Origin: Bacteroidales bacterium
GTDB taxonomy: Bacteria; Bacteroidota; Bacteroidia; Bacteroidales; UBA932
Assembly (NCBI GenBank): GCA_012522855.1
Contig: JAAYJQ010000022.1
Coordinates: forward strand, 1-45,852
Direction of reading: 5' to 3'
DNA length: 45,852 nt
Positions 1 to 10,517 of the stretch are shown here, one piece after another (the stretch's first letter is position 1; the number at the start of each line of letters is the position of its first letter). The notes below the pieces were generated by a model that had not been told where the DNA came from, made no database searches, and worked only from the letters and a program-made list of their open reading frames with translations. The position numbers and the translations under genes were made by a program.

Positions 1-188
1 CCCTCCAGTTCACCGTAAACCCCGACGGATCCGTCTCCAACATAAAGGTCCTCCGGGGAGTCGATCCGTCGCTGGACAAGGAAGCGGTACGGGTCGTATC
101 CCTGTCACCAAAGTGGGAGCCCGGAAGACAGAGAGACCGCGCCGTCAAAGTGACGTACACGTTCCCCGTCATCTTCCAACTCAGGTAA
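1..188 (+). CDS. TonB C-terminal domain protein, 3' end only
   Basis: Only the last 61 residues are visible, in the frame whose first full codon is at position 3. They read LQFTVNPDGSVSNIKVLRG, followed by a LDKEAVRVV segment and a KWEPGRQRDRAVKVTYTFP end, closing at a TAA at 186-188. This is the standard pattern of the TonB C-terminal domain (strand, GxVxxxxVxxG, a helix with the A-x-x-a-v pattern, then W-x-P-G and a final strand). The domain contacts TonB boxes of outer-membrane transporters or is found in M56/BlaR1-like and other envelope proteins of Bacteroidota. Which parent protein this is cannot be told because the N-terminal part lies outside the window. A strong hairpin terminator follows 20 bp downstream, so the gene ends its transcription unit. 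Confidence 0.8.
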   Translation, partial: LQFTVNPDGSVSNIKVLRGVDPSLDKEAVRVVSLSPKWEPGRQRDRAVKVTYTFPVIFQLR

Positions 189-207
189 CTTTGACAAAGA
201 ATCTTGC

Positions 208-237
208 AAAGGCCGTCCCTGTCGGATGGCCTTTTTT
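208..237 (+). terminator. Intrinsic terminator after the TonB-domain gene
   Basis: The stem AAAGGCCGTCC (208-218) pairs with GGATGGCCTTT (224-234), with one G:T wobble and a 5-nt loop, and runs directly into a T tract ending at 237. It sits 20 bp after the TonB-domain stop codon. It ends only 17 bp before the preferred hflX start, so hflX either has a promoter inside this region or is reached by read-through. Confidence 0.85.
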
Positions 238-254
238 GAGTGAAGACACATAAT

Positions 255-1442
255 ATGATAGAACAGATACCGACCGAAAAAGCTGTATTTGTCGGAATCA
301 TCAAGCAGAACGACGACGAAAGAAAAGTTATTGAATACCTTGACGAGCTGCAATTTCTCGCGCAGACCGCAGGAGCGATGCCGGACAAGCAGTTCCTCCA
401 GAAAGTCGACAAACCGGACAACGCGACGTACATCCGGAGCGGAAAACTGGAAGAAATCGCGCAGTACTGTGAAGAAAATGAGATCACGTACGTCATTTTC
501 GATGACGAGCTGTCCGCCATACAACAACGCAACATCCAAAAAATCATCAAGGACAGTTCGGTCATCGACCGGACCAGCCTGATTTTGGAAATCTTCGCGC
601 AGCGGGCACAGACTTCCTATGCAAAGATGCAGGTGGAATTGGCGCGCTACAATTATTTGCTGCCGCGCCTGGCGGGTATGTGGACCCACCTTGAACGGCA
701 GCGCGGAGGACGGGGAACCCGAGGCGGAATGGGTGAGACCCAGATCGAAGCCGACCGGCGGATCGTCAAGGCGCGGATCACACGGCTGAAGACACAGCTT
801 CAGAAAGTCGACCGGCAGATGGCGACCCAGCGAGGGAACCGCGGATCCCTGGTGCGGCTCGCCCTAGTCGGCTACACCAATGTCGGGAAAAGCACCATCA
901 TGAACATGCTGTCGAAGTCCGACGTATTCGCGGAGGATAAACTATTCGCGACCTTGGACACGACTGTCCGCAAAGTGGTTCTTGAAAATGTCCCCTTCCT
1001 GCTCAGCGATACGGTCGGTTTCATCCGGAAACTGCCCACCCAACTCATCGAGGCCTTCAAAAGCACCCTGGACGAGGTGCGGGAAGCGGACATCCTGCTG
1101 CATGTGGTAGATATTTCACATCCGGGCTTCGAGGAACAGATGCAGGTCGTGGAGAACACCCTTCATGAAATCGGGGCCGCCGACAAGCCGGTTTACGTCG
1201 TCTTCAACAAGATCGACGCCTACGAATATGAAGAATATGATGAATATTCCCTGACACCGAAAGGGAAGGAGAACCGGACTTTAGAAGAACTGAAGAACAG
1301 TTGGCTCGCCCAGGAAAAGACTCCCTGCATCTTCATTTCGGCGAAGAATCGAACCGGGTTGGAGAAACTCCGGCACGACCTCTACAAGATGGTCGCCGAG
1401 ATCCATGCCGGCCGCTACCCCTTCAACAACTTCCTCTGGTAG
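255..1442 (+). CDS. hflX: Ribosome-associated GTPase HflX
   Basis: HflX is a GTPase that binds the 50S subunit and splits stalled or vacant 70S ribosomes. The 395-residue product has the family order: an N-terminal HflX domain, the glycine/arginine-rich linker RGGRGTRGGMGETQIEADRR (about residues 145-165), then the G domain with G1 GYTNVGKST (about 205), G3 DTVGF (about 251) and G4 NKID (about 318). The ATG at 255 is preferred. An in-frame GTG at 240 would add five residues (MKTHN) but lies only 3 bp after the upstream terminator. Length and motifs are normal. The gene stands alone: the upstream unit terminates just before it, and frdB converges on it from the other strand 70 bp downstream. 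Confidence 0.95.
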   Translation: MIEQIPTEKAVFVGIIKQNDDERKVIEYLDELQFLAQTAGAMPDKQFLQKVDKPDNATYIRSGKLEEIAQYCEENEITYVIFDDELSAIQQRNIQKIIKDSSVIDRTSLILEIFAQRAQTSYAKMQVELARYNYLLPRLAGMWTHLERQRGGRGTRGGMGETQIEADRRIVKARITRLKTQLQKVDRQMATQRGNRGSLVRLALVGYTNVGKSTIMNMLSKSDVFAEDKLFATLDTTVRKVVLENVPFLLSDTVGFIRKLPTQLIEAFKSTLDEVREADILLHVVDISHPGFEEQMQVVENTLHEIGAADKPVYVVFNKIDAYEYEEYDEYSLTPKGKENRTLEELKNSWLAQEKTPCIFISAKNRTGLEKLRHDLYKMVAEIHAGRYPFNNFLW

Positions 1443-1512
1443 CGGGTGTTCCGGAAGATGGTCGCCAAGGAACCAGACGCGTGCTGTGACGGACAAATGA
1501 CCGAAGGTAAGG

Positions 1513-2292
1513 CTATTCCGAGAACTTGGCTTTCAAGAATTCGCGGTTAAGACGGGCGATGTGCGCGACGGTGATGCCTTTCGGGCACTCAAGCTCGCAG
1601 GCACGGGTGTTTGTGCAGTTGCCGAAGCCCAACTCGTCCATCTTCGCAACCATATTCCGCGCCCTTCTCGCAGCCTCGGGACGGCCTTGCGGCAGCAAAG
1701 CGAGAGAGGATACCCTTGCCGCGACAAACAGCATGGCAGAACCGTTTTTACACGTGGCCACGCAAGCGCCGCAACCCACGCAGGCGGCAGCATCCATACT
1801 CTCTTCCGCCTGCTCGTGGGGAATCAAAATATTGTTGGCGTCCTGAGCGGATCCGGTTCGGACTGAAATGAATCCGCCGGCCTGAAGAATTTTGTCAAAC
1901 GCCGTGCGGTCCACCACCAAGTCCTTGATAATCGGGAACGCGCGGCTCCGGAACGGCTCCACCGTAATGGTCGCGCCATCCTTGAAATGCCGCATGAAGA
2001 GCTGACAAACAGTAACACCTTCATCCGGACCGTGGGCGCGGCCGTCGATGAAGAGGGAACAAGCCCCGCAGATACCCTCGCGGCAATCGTGGTCGAAAGA
2101 CACAGGGCCGCTGCTCTTGCAGCCCCGCTCAACGGCAACCGGATCGCAGCCCTCGCGGATCAGCTGCTCGTTCAGGATGTCCAGCACTTCGAGGAACGAA
2201 GCGTCTTCTTCGATTCCGGTCACGCGATAGGTCTCGAAATGACCCTTGTCCTTGGCGTTTTTCTGACGCCATATTTTCAGATTAAAATCCAT
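1513..2292 (-). CDS. frdB: Fumarate reductase/succinate dehydrogenase iron-sulfur subunit
   Basis: This subunit carries electrons between the flavoprotein and the membrane quinone site. In 259 residues all cluster ligands are present: the plant-type [2Fe-2S] cysteines C70, C75, C78 and C96 (in [12 protein letters not shown] and further on), and the bacterial ferredoxin-like domain with C171, C174, C177, C181 ([11 protein letters not shown]) and C226, C232, C236 ([11 protein letters not shown]). The sequence is of the Bacteroidota non-classical type, in which one enzyme is thought to serve mainly as fumarate reductase in anaerobic respiration. It starts 5 bp after the end of frdA on the same strand, so the two are co-transcribed. 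No membrane-anchor gene is adjacent. Whether it runs as Frd or Sdh in vivo cannot be read from sequence. Confidence 0.95.
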   Translation of the reverse strand: MDFNLKIWRQKNAKDKGHFETYRVTGIEEDASFLEVLDILNEQLIREGCDPVAVERGCKSSGPVSFDHDCREGICGACSLFIDGRAHGPDEGVTVCQLFMRHFKDGATITVEPFRSRAFPIIKDLVVDRTAFDKILQAGGFISVRTGSAQDANNILIPHEQAEESMDAAACVGCGACVATCKNGSAMLFVAARVSSLALLPQGRPEAARRARNMVAKMDELGFGNCTNTRACELECPKGITVAHIARLNREFLKAKFSE

Positions 2293-2297
2293 TGCCG

Positions 2298-4244
<1,947 letters not shown>

Positions 4245-4298
4245 TTTTAAATATGTTTGATTTGTATTATTCAAATAAAGTTAATTCAACCCGCAATC

Positions 4299-5321
4299 TT
4301 AATGATTTTTATCGGATTCCGCAATTTTGAGCGAAGCGTTTATGTACTTTCGCACCATTTTCGACACGAGTGAATCATACTCTCGCGCCGAAAGTTCGTG
4401 ATTGAATTTCCGGTCGATCTGTTTTTCGATTTTACGACAAACCTCGGCGCAACCTTTGCGTTGCGTTTTATTTTTAACATACAAAGCATTGCTGCAGACA
4501 AGGGAAGATATGTCGCACGCATGGTATTTAACCGTGCAGGGCAGATAGAGCGCGCTGGACGGAAAGCCGCAGAGTGTCCACATAACGGTGTGTGACGGAT
4601 CCTCTCCCGGAACAATCCCTTCGAACACAATCGAAGAAGAAGTGATTTCGCGTTCAATGGGATTTCCGGAACGGGAAATCGCGTTGAACAATTCCTTGTG
4701 TCCGGCTGTAGCGAGATCCATGCCGGCAATGATTTCTTGGGCTTTTTCATAGCGGTTCACACCGCGCCGGTCTTCCACCCGGCCGGTTTCCGTGAAATTC
4801 GTCACCACCCGGTATCCGGAAGGAATCGCATTCACATCGAACCTTGTCCATTTGTGATTGTTCATCTCGTAGTAGGCCGCCCCTCCCTCCGCATCAATAA
4901 TCCCGAAATTGGCCTCTACCCCCCAAGGCTTCGGAAGCGTGTCCAGAAAGTTCTCAAAATCCTGCAAGTCCGCGCAGACTCCAAGGACTTTGTACATGAA
5001 GACTCCTTCTTTGTCCATTTCGGATTGGGGTACATCATCATCCTTCAGATCATATGTAGCCGTGTTCATAATACAAAATCCGGCCGTGTTGGTTCCAGCC
5101 CAGACTTCGCCGCCTTTGGATGGTGTATTGACCAGTCCGATAAAGGAATATACATCCCCTTGAAACCATCGGATTTCATTGTGAAGTTCATTCGTATCCC
5201 GATGTTTCATCATCACGGGCTTTCCGTCCGGTCGGATCCGTCCGGAAATGATCACGGAAGTACAGCACCAAGCGTTGACACTCAGCGAGAACGCAAGCAA
5301 TGCACTAAAAAAGCGAACCAT
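4299..5321 (-). CDS. Exported Ntn-type linear-amide C-N hydrolase
   Basis: The 340-residue protein has a signal peptide ([19 protein letters not shown]) followed immediately by C20-T-S-V-I-I. This is the arrangement of N-terminal-nucleophile cysteine hydrolases related to the C45, C59 and C69 families, in which processing exposes a catalytic cysteine as the first residue. Family members cut non-peptide or linear amide bonds (bile-salt, penicillin V, acyl-amino acid or dipeptide amides). The substrate here cannot be told from sequence. Further family-like segments are [34 protein letters not shown] and TNFTETG. Its start codon lies inside the end of ruvB (17-bp overlap), suggesting translational coupling, and frdA follows. 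A paralogue sits at 43296-44357. The C-terminus (K/R-rich, about 275-340) is not shared with that paralogue. Confidence 0.8.
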   Translation of the reverse strand: MVRFFSALLAFSLSVNAWCCTSVIISGRIRPDGKPVMMKHRDTNELHNEIRWFQGDVYSFIGLVNTPSKGGEVWAGTNTAGFCIMNTATYDLKDDDVPQSEMDKEGVFMYKVLGVCADLQDFENFLDTLPKPWGVEANFGIIDAEGGAAYYEMNNHKWTRFDVNAIPSGYRVVTNFTETGRVEDRRGVNRYEKAQEIIAGMDLATAGHKELFNAISRSGNPIEREITSSSIVFEGIVPGEDPSHTVMWTLCGFPSSALYLPCTVKYHACDISSLVCSNALYVKNKTQRKGCAEVCRKIEKQIDRKFNHELSAREYDSLVSKMVRKYINASLKIAESDKNH

Positions 5322-6348
5322 TTTCTTCTTTATTGACTTTCAATTCTGCGTCCAGCCCTAGATGATGATATGCAAGTTCCGTCGCAATCCTTCCCCGTTG
5401 GGTGCGTACGATAAAACCTTCCTTGATCAGAAATGGCTCGTACACTTCCTCCAAGGTTCCCTGATCTTCGCTGATCGCAGTAGCGATGGTATTCGCGCCG
5501 ACCGGACCTCCTTTGAAAGTCGTGATGATGGTACGGAGGATCTTGTTGTCGATGGAATCCAATCCTCTCGTGTCAATCTTGAGTTTGTTGAGGGCATATT
5601 GCGAGATGTTCAAATCAATATGACCATCCCCCATAACCTGGGCGAAATCCCGTACACGTTTGAGTAGGACGTTCGCGATGCGGGGCGTGCCCCGGCTCCG
5701 AAGCGCGATTTCCTTCGAAGCTTCTTCGTCGATTCCTACGTGCAGGATCCTCGCGCTCCTCTTGACAATCCGAATCAGATCGGAGGTGTCGTAATATTCC
5801 AGGGCGCAGTTGATACCGAACCGTTCCCGAAGCGGGGCAGTCAGCAAGCCACTGCGCGTGGTCGCTCCTACGAGTGTGAAAGGATTGAGCGAAATGCGGA
5901 CGGAACGCGCCCCCGGCCCTTTGTCGATCATGATATCGATGACATAGTCTTCCATGGCGGAGTAGAGATATTCCTCTACTTCGGCGGAAAGCCGATGAAT
6001 TTCATCAATGAAAAGCACATCTCCTTTCTCCAGCGAGGTGAGCAGGCCGGCGAGATCGCCCGGTTTGTCCAATACCGGTCCGGACGAGATCTTCATATTC
6101 ACGTCCATCTCGTTGGCGATGATGTGGGCAAGGGTTGTTTTTCCCAAGCCGGGAGGTCCATGAAACAGCACATGATCAAGGGCTTCGTCCCGCATTTTCG
6201 CCGCTTTGATGTAAACATTCAGATTGGAGACGATTTCCCGCTGTCCGGTGAAATCGTCAAGTTCCTGCGGTCGGATAATTCCATCCAAATCCTTATCTTT
6301 GTCAGCCGAAGAATCGGTATTGAAGTAGCGTGGATCGAAATCAGGCAT
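5305..6348 (-). CDS. ruvB: Holliday junction branch-migration helicase RuvB
   Basis: RuvB is the hexameric AAA+ motor that, with RuvA, moves Holliday junctions during recombination repair. The 347-residue product shows Walker [10 protein letters not shown], Walker B DEIHRL, sensor 1 TTRSG, the arginine finger in APLRERFG, and the C-terminal winged helix ending in the [14 protein letters not shown] segment. The start is the ATG at 6348, which is preceded by a good AAGGAAGG ribosome binding site; a TTG at 6369 is in frame but adds only seven residues. ruvA and ruvC are not adjacent. The gene is divergent from mfd, another DNA-repair gene, across an AT-rich region of 231 bp with repeated 9-mers. 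Its last 17 bp contain the start of the amide hydrolase gene. Confidence 0.97.
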   Translation of the reverse strand: MPDFDPRYFNTDSSADKDKDLDGIIRPQELDDFTGQREIVSNLNVYIKAAKMRDEALDHVLFHGPPGLGKTTLAHIIANEMDVNMKISSGPVLDKPGDLAGLLTSLEKGDVLFIDEIHRLSAEVEEYLYSAMEDYVIDIMIDKGPGARSVRISLNPFTLVGATTRSGLLTAPLRERFGINCALEYYDTSDLIRIVKRSARILHVGIDEEASKEIALRSRGTPRIANVLLKRVRDFAQVMGDGHIDLNISQYALNKLKIDTRGLDSIDNKILRTIITTFKGGPVGANTIATAISEDQGTLEEVYEPFLIKEGFIVRTQRGRIATELAYHHLGLDAELKVNKEENGSLF

Positions 6349-6371
6349 GAGACCTTCCTTTAAATTCAATA

Positions 6372-6379
6372 CAAATATA
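6372..6379 (-). promoter_or_regulatory. Bacteroidota -7 box for ruvB
   Basis: Read on the minus strand, the box is TATATTTG, an exact TAnnTTTG, ending 23 bp before the ruvB ATG. No clear -33 TTTG is found at the usual distance. Confidence 0.5.
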
Positions 6380-6415
6380 TCTTTTTTATTTAAATCTTGA
6401 TGATTATTATAGTGT

Positions 6416-6610
6416 TGTTGAAAAGTTGATATCTTTATATAATACTGATTTATAATAATTTATAAAGATATTCACCTGTTGAAAAGGCTATGGATTTCTT
6501 TTTTATCAAGTGTTGATAAGTTTCCTGGAAAATAAATGAACAAAATTGAAGAGATTATCAACAAGGTTATAAACAACTTATGAACAGATTTTCGCCTCAT
6601 ATGTTGATAA
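6416..6610. promoter_or_regulatory. Cluster of DnaA-box-like 9-mers between ruvB and mfd
   Basis: Eight copies of a 9-mer close to TTATCAACA occur in 195 bp. Exact copies are at 6511-6519 (minus), 6555-6563 (plus) and 6602-6610 (minus). One-mismatch copies are TTATAAACA at 6567-6575 and TTATGAACA at 6578-6586, both plus, giving a plus-strand run with 11-12 bp spacing. TTTTCAACA occurs at 6416-6424 and 6477-6485, both minus. The remaining site is the left arm of a perfect 7-bp inverted repeat, TTATCAA-GTG-TTGATAA at 6503-6519. The 9-mer differs from the DnaA consensus TTATCCACA at one base. The region is AT-rich and flanked by divergent genes. One box overlaps the mfd start codon and one lies inside the gene. 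It may be a replication origin, a DnaA-titrating site or an operator; the sequence alone does not decide. Confidence 0.55.
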
Positions 6611-9600
6611 GTTCGGGAACGGCTGAAAAATTAAAGAATCGGCTGACTGTATCAAAGGAAGTATTTTGCAAGGGATTGTTTCTTTCTGCTCGGTGGTTTG
6701 TGCTCGCTCAGGTCGCTGAAAACGGAACCCATGTCGTGGTTCTGCCCGACCGGGACAGCGCAGAATACTGTTCCGGTGATTTGTATAATCTTGTTGAAGG
6801 GGACGTGATTTTCTATATGCCGGATACCGGAAAAGGAGTGGAAAAAAGCAACTTCAAATCCTCTTTAAGCGTACAGCGCACAGCCGCCCTGGGTAAACTG
6901 ATGAATTCTCCCGGCACTGATGATCGGATTTTCATCGTGACTTATCCCGAAGCGCTTGAAGAGCCTGTTCCAGCCCCTTCAAAGGTCAAAAGTTCCTTGT
7001 TGAAAATCAGGAAAGGAGACGAAATTTCCTACGATAAGATTCGAAATATGCTTGCCGAGCAGGGTTTTGAGCGGGTTGATTTTGTGTCGCAACCCGGGCA
7101 ATTTGCTGTGCGAGGTTCCATAATTGACATTTTTTCCTATTCAAACAACGATCCTTTCCGTGTTTCTTTTTTCGGAAACGAGATTGAGAACATCCACGTG
7201 TTCGATAGCAACACCCAATTATCCAAAGAAGAACGGGACGCTGTAGATATCTTTCCGGATCTGGTAAATCATTTAAAAGAAACAGGTATACCGGCGGCCG
7301 ACCTGTTCCCGGAAGATACGCTTCTGTGGCTGGACTCTTCCGATATGTACCGAAAACGAGATTTCTTCCGCTCGTTGGATCGATTCAGAAAAGTGTACAT
7401 CGATACACCGCTTGCGGTAGACAATGATACAGTAATCCCATTCAATATCGCTCCCCAACCGGTGTTTAACAAAAATTTTGAATTGCTGACGGCGGACATC
7501 CGGGAGAAATTGGAGAACAACTATAAAGTCTGCATATTCAGCGAGAAAAATTCGCAGATCGAACGGCTCAAATCGATTCTCGTGCAGAACGGCGGTCTGG
7601 TTCCGGATTTTGTGGCGGGCAAAAACATCCACGCAGGTTTTATAGACCATGAAAACAAAATTTGCTGCTATTCCGACCACGAAATATTCGATCGTTTCCA
7701 TCGGGTTAATTTACGGCGAACGGTGGATAAGAGCGAACAACTAACACTCAATGATTTATCTGCTTTCAATATAGGAGATTACGTAGTCCATATCGATCAT
7801 GGAGTCGGGATTTTCGGCGGTCTGGTCCGGATGCGCGACGACAAAGACCGGGTGCATGAAGTAGTAAAACTGATGTATAAAGACGGAGATGTGGTTTTTG
7901 TATCCGTTCATTCCTTACACAAAATTTCCCGTTTCCGTTCAAAAGACGGAGAACCACCCAAAATCAACAAACTCGGATCGAAGAGGTGGCAAGCGCTTAA
8001 AACCAGCGCGAAATCCAAAATCAAAGATATTGCCAAGGATCTCATACAACTGTATGCAAAACGGAAGGCCTCCAAAGGTTTCGCCTTTTCAGCGGATAGT
8101 TATTTACAGGAAGAACTTGAATCCTCCTTTATGTACGAAGACACGCCGGATCAAGAAGCGGCCACCCGTGCCGTCAAACAGGATATGGAGGATGACAGCC
8201 CGATGGATCGGCTGATCTGTGGAGATGTTGGCTTTGGAAAGACGGAAATAGCCGTTCGAGCCGCGTTCAAGGCGGTGGCGGACGGAAAGCAGGTAGTCAT
8301 TCTGGTGCCGACGACGATTCTTGCCCTGCAACATTATACCACTTTTACGGAACGATTGAAGAACTTTCCTTGTACAGTCGATTACGTAAGCCGGCTGCGT
8401 ACGGTGAAGGAGATTTCGCAGGTGCGTGAAAAATTGCGAACCGGTCAAGTAGACATTGTGATCGGAACGCACAAGATTCTCGGGAATACGTTCGAATTCA
8501 AAAACTTAGGCCTGCTGATTATTGATGAAGAACAGAAATTCGGGGTTTCAGCCAAGGAAAAACTTCGCCAGTTAAAAACCTCGATCGATACGTTAACCCT
8601 GACCGCGACCCCGATTCCGAGAACACTCCAGTTCTCCCTGATGGGCGCCCGCGACCTGTCGATCATCAATACACCGCCTCCAAACCGAATTCCGACACAG
8701 ACCGAGATCATCCTGTTCGATGAAGCCGAAATCAAGAGCATTCTCCATTACGAATTGAAACGAGGCGGACAAATCTTTTTCTTACACAACAAAGTGGAAG
8801 AACTACAGTCCGTCTACGACATTCTGCATCGACTGGTGCCTGACATGAAGATTTGTGTCGCGCATGGACAGATGGAATCGAAAGAACTGGAAAACAGAAT
8901 GTTGGACTTTATTCGAGGAGACTACGACCTGCTGCTGTGCACCACCATCATTGAAAACGGTCTGGATATTCCGAACGCCAATACGATTCTCATCAACCAG
9001 GCGCAAAACATTGGTCTCAGCGATCTGCACCAACTCCGTGGCCGGGTCGGCCGTTCCAACCGAAAAGCCTTCTGCTATCTCATCGTTCCCCCGTTGGTCA
9101 GCATCACCGACGATGCCCGCAGGAGGTTGCGCGCCATCGAAGAATTTTCCGACTTGGGAAGCGGATTCAACATCGCTATGCAGGATCTTGATATCCGAGG
9201 CGCGGGAAATCTTTTGGGGGCGGAACAAAGTGGATTCATTCTGGATATGGGCTACGAAACCTATCAGAAGATCCTTGCGGAGGCCATGGAGGAACTGGGG
9301 GTCGAGGTCGGCGTTTCCGGCCGGAAGCGCGCTGATTCGTATGTGAAAGATTGTACGATCGAAACGGATCAGGTGTCTATGATTCCGGATGACTACATCG
9401 ATGTTACAGCGGAAAAAATTCGAATCTACAAACAATTGGACAGTTTGTCCGGCGACAAGGAGATCGACCGGATCCAATCCCAGCTTGCCGACCGCTTCGG
9501 CTCTCCGCCGGAAGAGGTGCAAAATCTGTTCAATGTCGTGAAGGTTCGCAATCTTGGCGGACACCTGGGTTTTGAAAAAATCATCATCAAGAACGGAATG

Positions 9601-9807
9601 ATGATTCTCTTTTTCATCTCCAACCCGATGTCTCCCTACTATAAATCCAAGATTTTTTCCCAAGTGCTGGAAAACATCAACACCGAGGACAAGCTTTTCA
9701 ATTTAAAACAATCCGATGGCAAACTCCGGATCGTAACCCGCGGCATTGTTTCCATGCCGAAAGCGCTTTCCGTTTTGAGAAAACTGACATGTCCAACCTG
9801 CTTGTAG
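6580..9807 (+). CDS. mfd: Transcription-repair coupling factor Mfd
   Basis: Mfd pushes or removes RNA polymerase stalled at DNA lesions and recruits UvrA. The 1075-residue product has the complete order. First comes the UvrB-like N-terminal module. The RNA-polymerase-interaction (CarD-like) domain starts near 393 (FNIGDYVVHIDHGVGIFGG). The RecG-like translocase follows, with GDVGFGKTE (about 547), DEEQKFG (about 649), TLTATPIPRTL (about 671-681) and GRVGRSNR (about 822), and last the C-terminal TRCF domain (about 920-1070). Length is a little shorter than the E. coli protein (1148), as is common. The ATG at 6580 lies inside a TTATGAACA box. The stop overlaps coaX by 19 bp, so the two are translationally coupled. 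Confidence 0.97.
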   Translation: MNRFSPHMLISSGTAEKLKNRLTVSKEVFCKGLFLSARWFVLAQVAENGTHVVVLPDRDSAEYCSGDLYNLVEGDVIFYMPDTGKGVEKSNFKSSLSVQRTAALGKLMNSPGTDDRIFIVTYPEALEEPVPAPSKVKSSLLKIRKGDEISYDKIRNMLAEQGFERVDFVSQPGQFAVRGSIIDIFSYSNNDPFRVSFFGNEIENIHVFDSNTQLSKEERDAVDIFPDLVNHLKETGIPAADLFPEDTLLWLDSSDMYRKRDFFRSLDRFRKVYIDTPLAVDNDTVIPFNIAPQPVFNKNFELLTADIREKLENNYKVCIFSEKNSQIERLKSILVQNGGLVPDFVAGKNIHAGFIDHENKICCYSDHEIFDRFHRVNLRRTVDKSEQLTLNDLSAFNIGDYVVHIDHGVGIFGGLVRMRDDKDRVHEVVKLMYKDGDVVFVSVHSLHKISRFRSKDGEPPKINKLGSKRWQALKTSAKSKIKDIAKDLIQLYAKRKASKGFAFSADSYLQEELESSFMYEDTPDQEAATRAVKQDMEDDSPMDRLICGDVGFGKTEIAVRAAFKAVADGKQVVILVPTTILALQHYTTFTERLKNFPCTVDYVSRLRTVKEISQVREKLRTGQVDIVIGTHKILGNTFEFKNLGLLIIDEEQKFGVSAKEKLRQLKTSIDTLTLTATPIPRTLQFSLMGARDLSIINTPPPNRIPTQTEIILFDEAEIKSILHYELKRGGQIFFLHNKVEELQSVYDILHRLVPDMKICVAHGQMESKELENRMLDFIRGDYDLLLCTTIIENGLDIPNANTILINQAQNIGLSDLHQLRGRVGRSNRKAFCYLIVPPLVSITDDARRRLRAIEEFSDLGSGFNIAMQDLDIRGAGNLLGAEQSGFILDMGYETYQKILAEAMEELGVEVGVSGRKRADSYVKDCTIETDQVSMIPDDYIDVTAEKIRIYKQLDSLSGDKEIDRIQSQLADRFGSPPEEVQNLFNVVKVRNLGGHLGFEKIIIKNGMMILFFISNPMSPYYKSKIFSQVLENINTEDKLFNLKQSDGKLRIVTRGIVSMPKALSVLRKLTCPTCL

Positions 9808-10517
9808 AAATAGGAAACACCGCGTTGAAGGCCGCATGTTCCGAAGGAATGACCCTCGGAAAGACCTTCCGATACCAAGGGGAGAAGATGTTCCCGTTCA
9901 TTGATTCCTTGGTGAAGAAAGAAAAACCGGAGATCTTGGTGCTGGCTTCGTCTGCCGAAATCAGTCCGCAAAACGAAAAGCGGCTGTCTGACTCATGTTC
10001 CCGCCTTCTCCTTCTTGACAAACGGAGGAAGGAGGTCATCGAATCATATGGGTTGCCCGAATATCTTTCTCCGGACCGGGCGGCATCTATCCTTGCGGTC
10101 CGGCACCTGTTCAAAGGCTACAGCTGCACCGTGTTCGATTTCGGGACGACCTTGACCATCGATTTTGTCGGGAAGGAAGGAGAATATCTGGGGGGCAATA
10201 TTTCACCCGGCTGCAGGACGCGGTTCAGGGCCCTGAACCGCTATGCAAGAGGGCTTCCTCTATTGGAAACTCCCGCTGAAGTAAAAGACATCGGCGGCTC
10301 CATTCCCTCGTCTATGGAAGCAGGAGTGATATTAGGCATAATGTTTGAGATAGGGGGGTACTTGTCGCAATTCCCCGAGAATACGGTGGTCTTTACCGGC
10401 GGGGATGCGATATATTTTGCAAAAAGGATGAAAAATCCCATCTTTGTTGTCTGTAATCTAGTAATGATGGGGTTGGCCTTGATCGCTGATGAACATGTTG
10501 GAAAGAACGGTATATAA
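9789..10517 (+). CDS. coaX: Type III pantothenate kinase
   Basis: CoaX phosphorylates pantothenate in the first step of coenzyme A synthesis. The 242-residue product shows the ASKHA-fold motifs of the type III enzyme: VEIGNTALK (residues 6-14), PDRAAS (95-100) with D96, VFDFGTTLTIDF (115-126), GGNISPG (135-141) and FTGGDA near the C-terminus. The first motif normally reads D-x-G-N-T with a catalytic aspartate; here that residue is glutamate, E7. Other motifs look normal, so activity is likely but should not be assumed. The start lies 19 bp inside mfd, and the end overlaps the next OMP gene by up to 29 bp. Confidence 0.9.
   Translation: MSNLLVEIGNTALKAACSEGMTLGKTFRYQGEKMFPFIDSLVKKEKPEILVLASSAEISPQNEKRLSDSCSRLLLLDKRRKEVIESYGLPEYLSPDRAASILAVRHLFKGYSCTVFDFGTTLTIDFVGKEGEYLGGNISPGCRTRFRALNRYARGLPLLETPAEVKDIGGSIPSSMEAGVILGIMFEIGGYLSQFPENTVVFTGGDAIYFAKRMKNPIFVVCNLVMMGLALIADEHVGKNGI

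Noticed and set aside
1443..1512. Terminator sought between hflX and frdB
   Set aside because: The 70-bp convergent gap shows no stable stem with a T tract.
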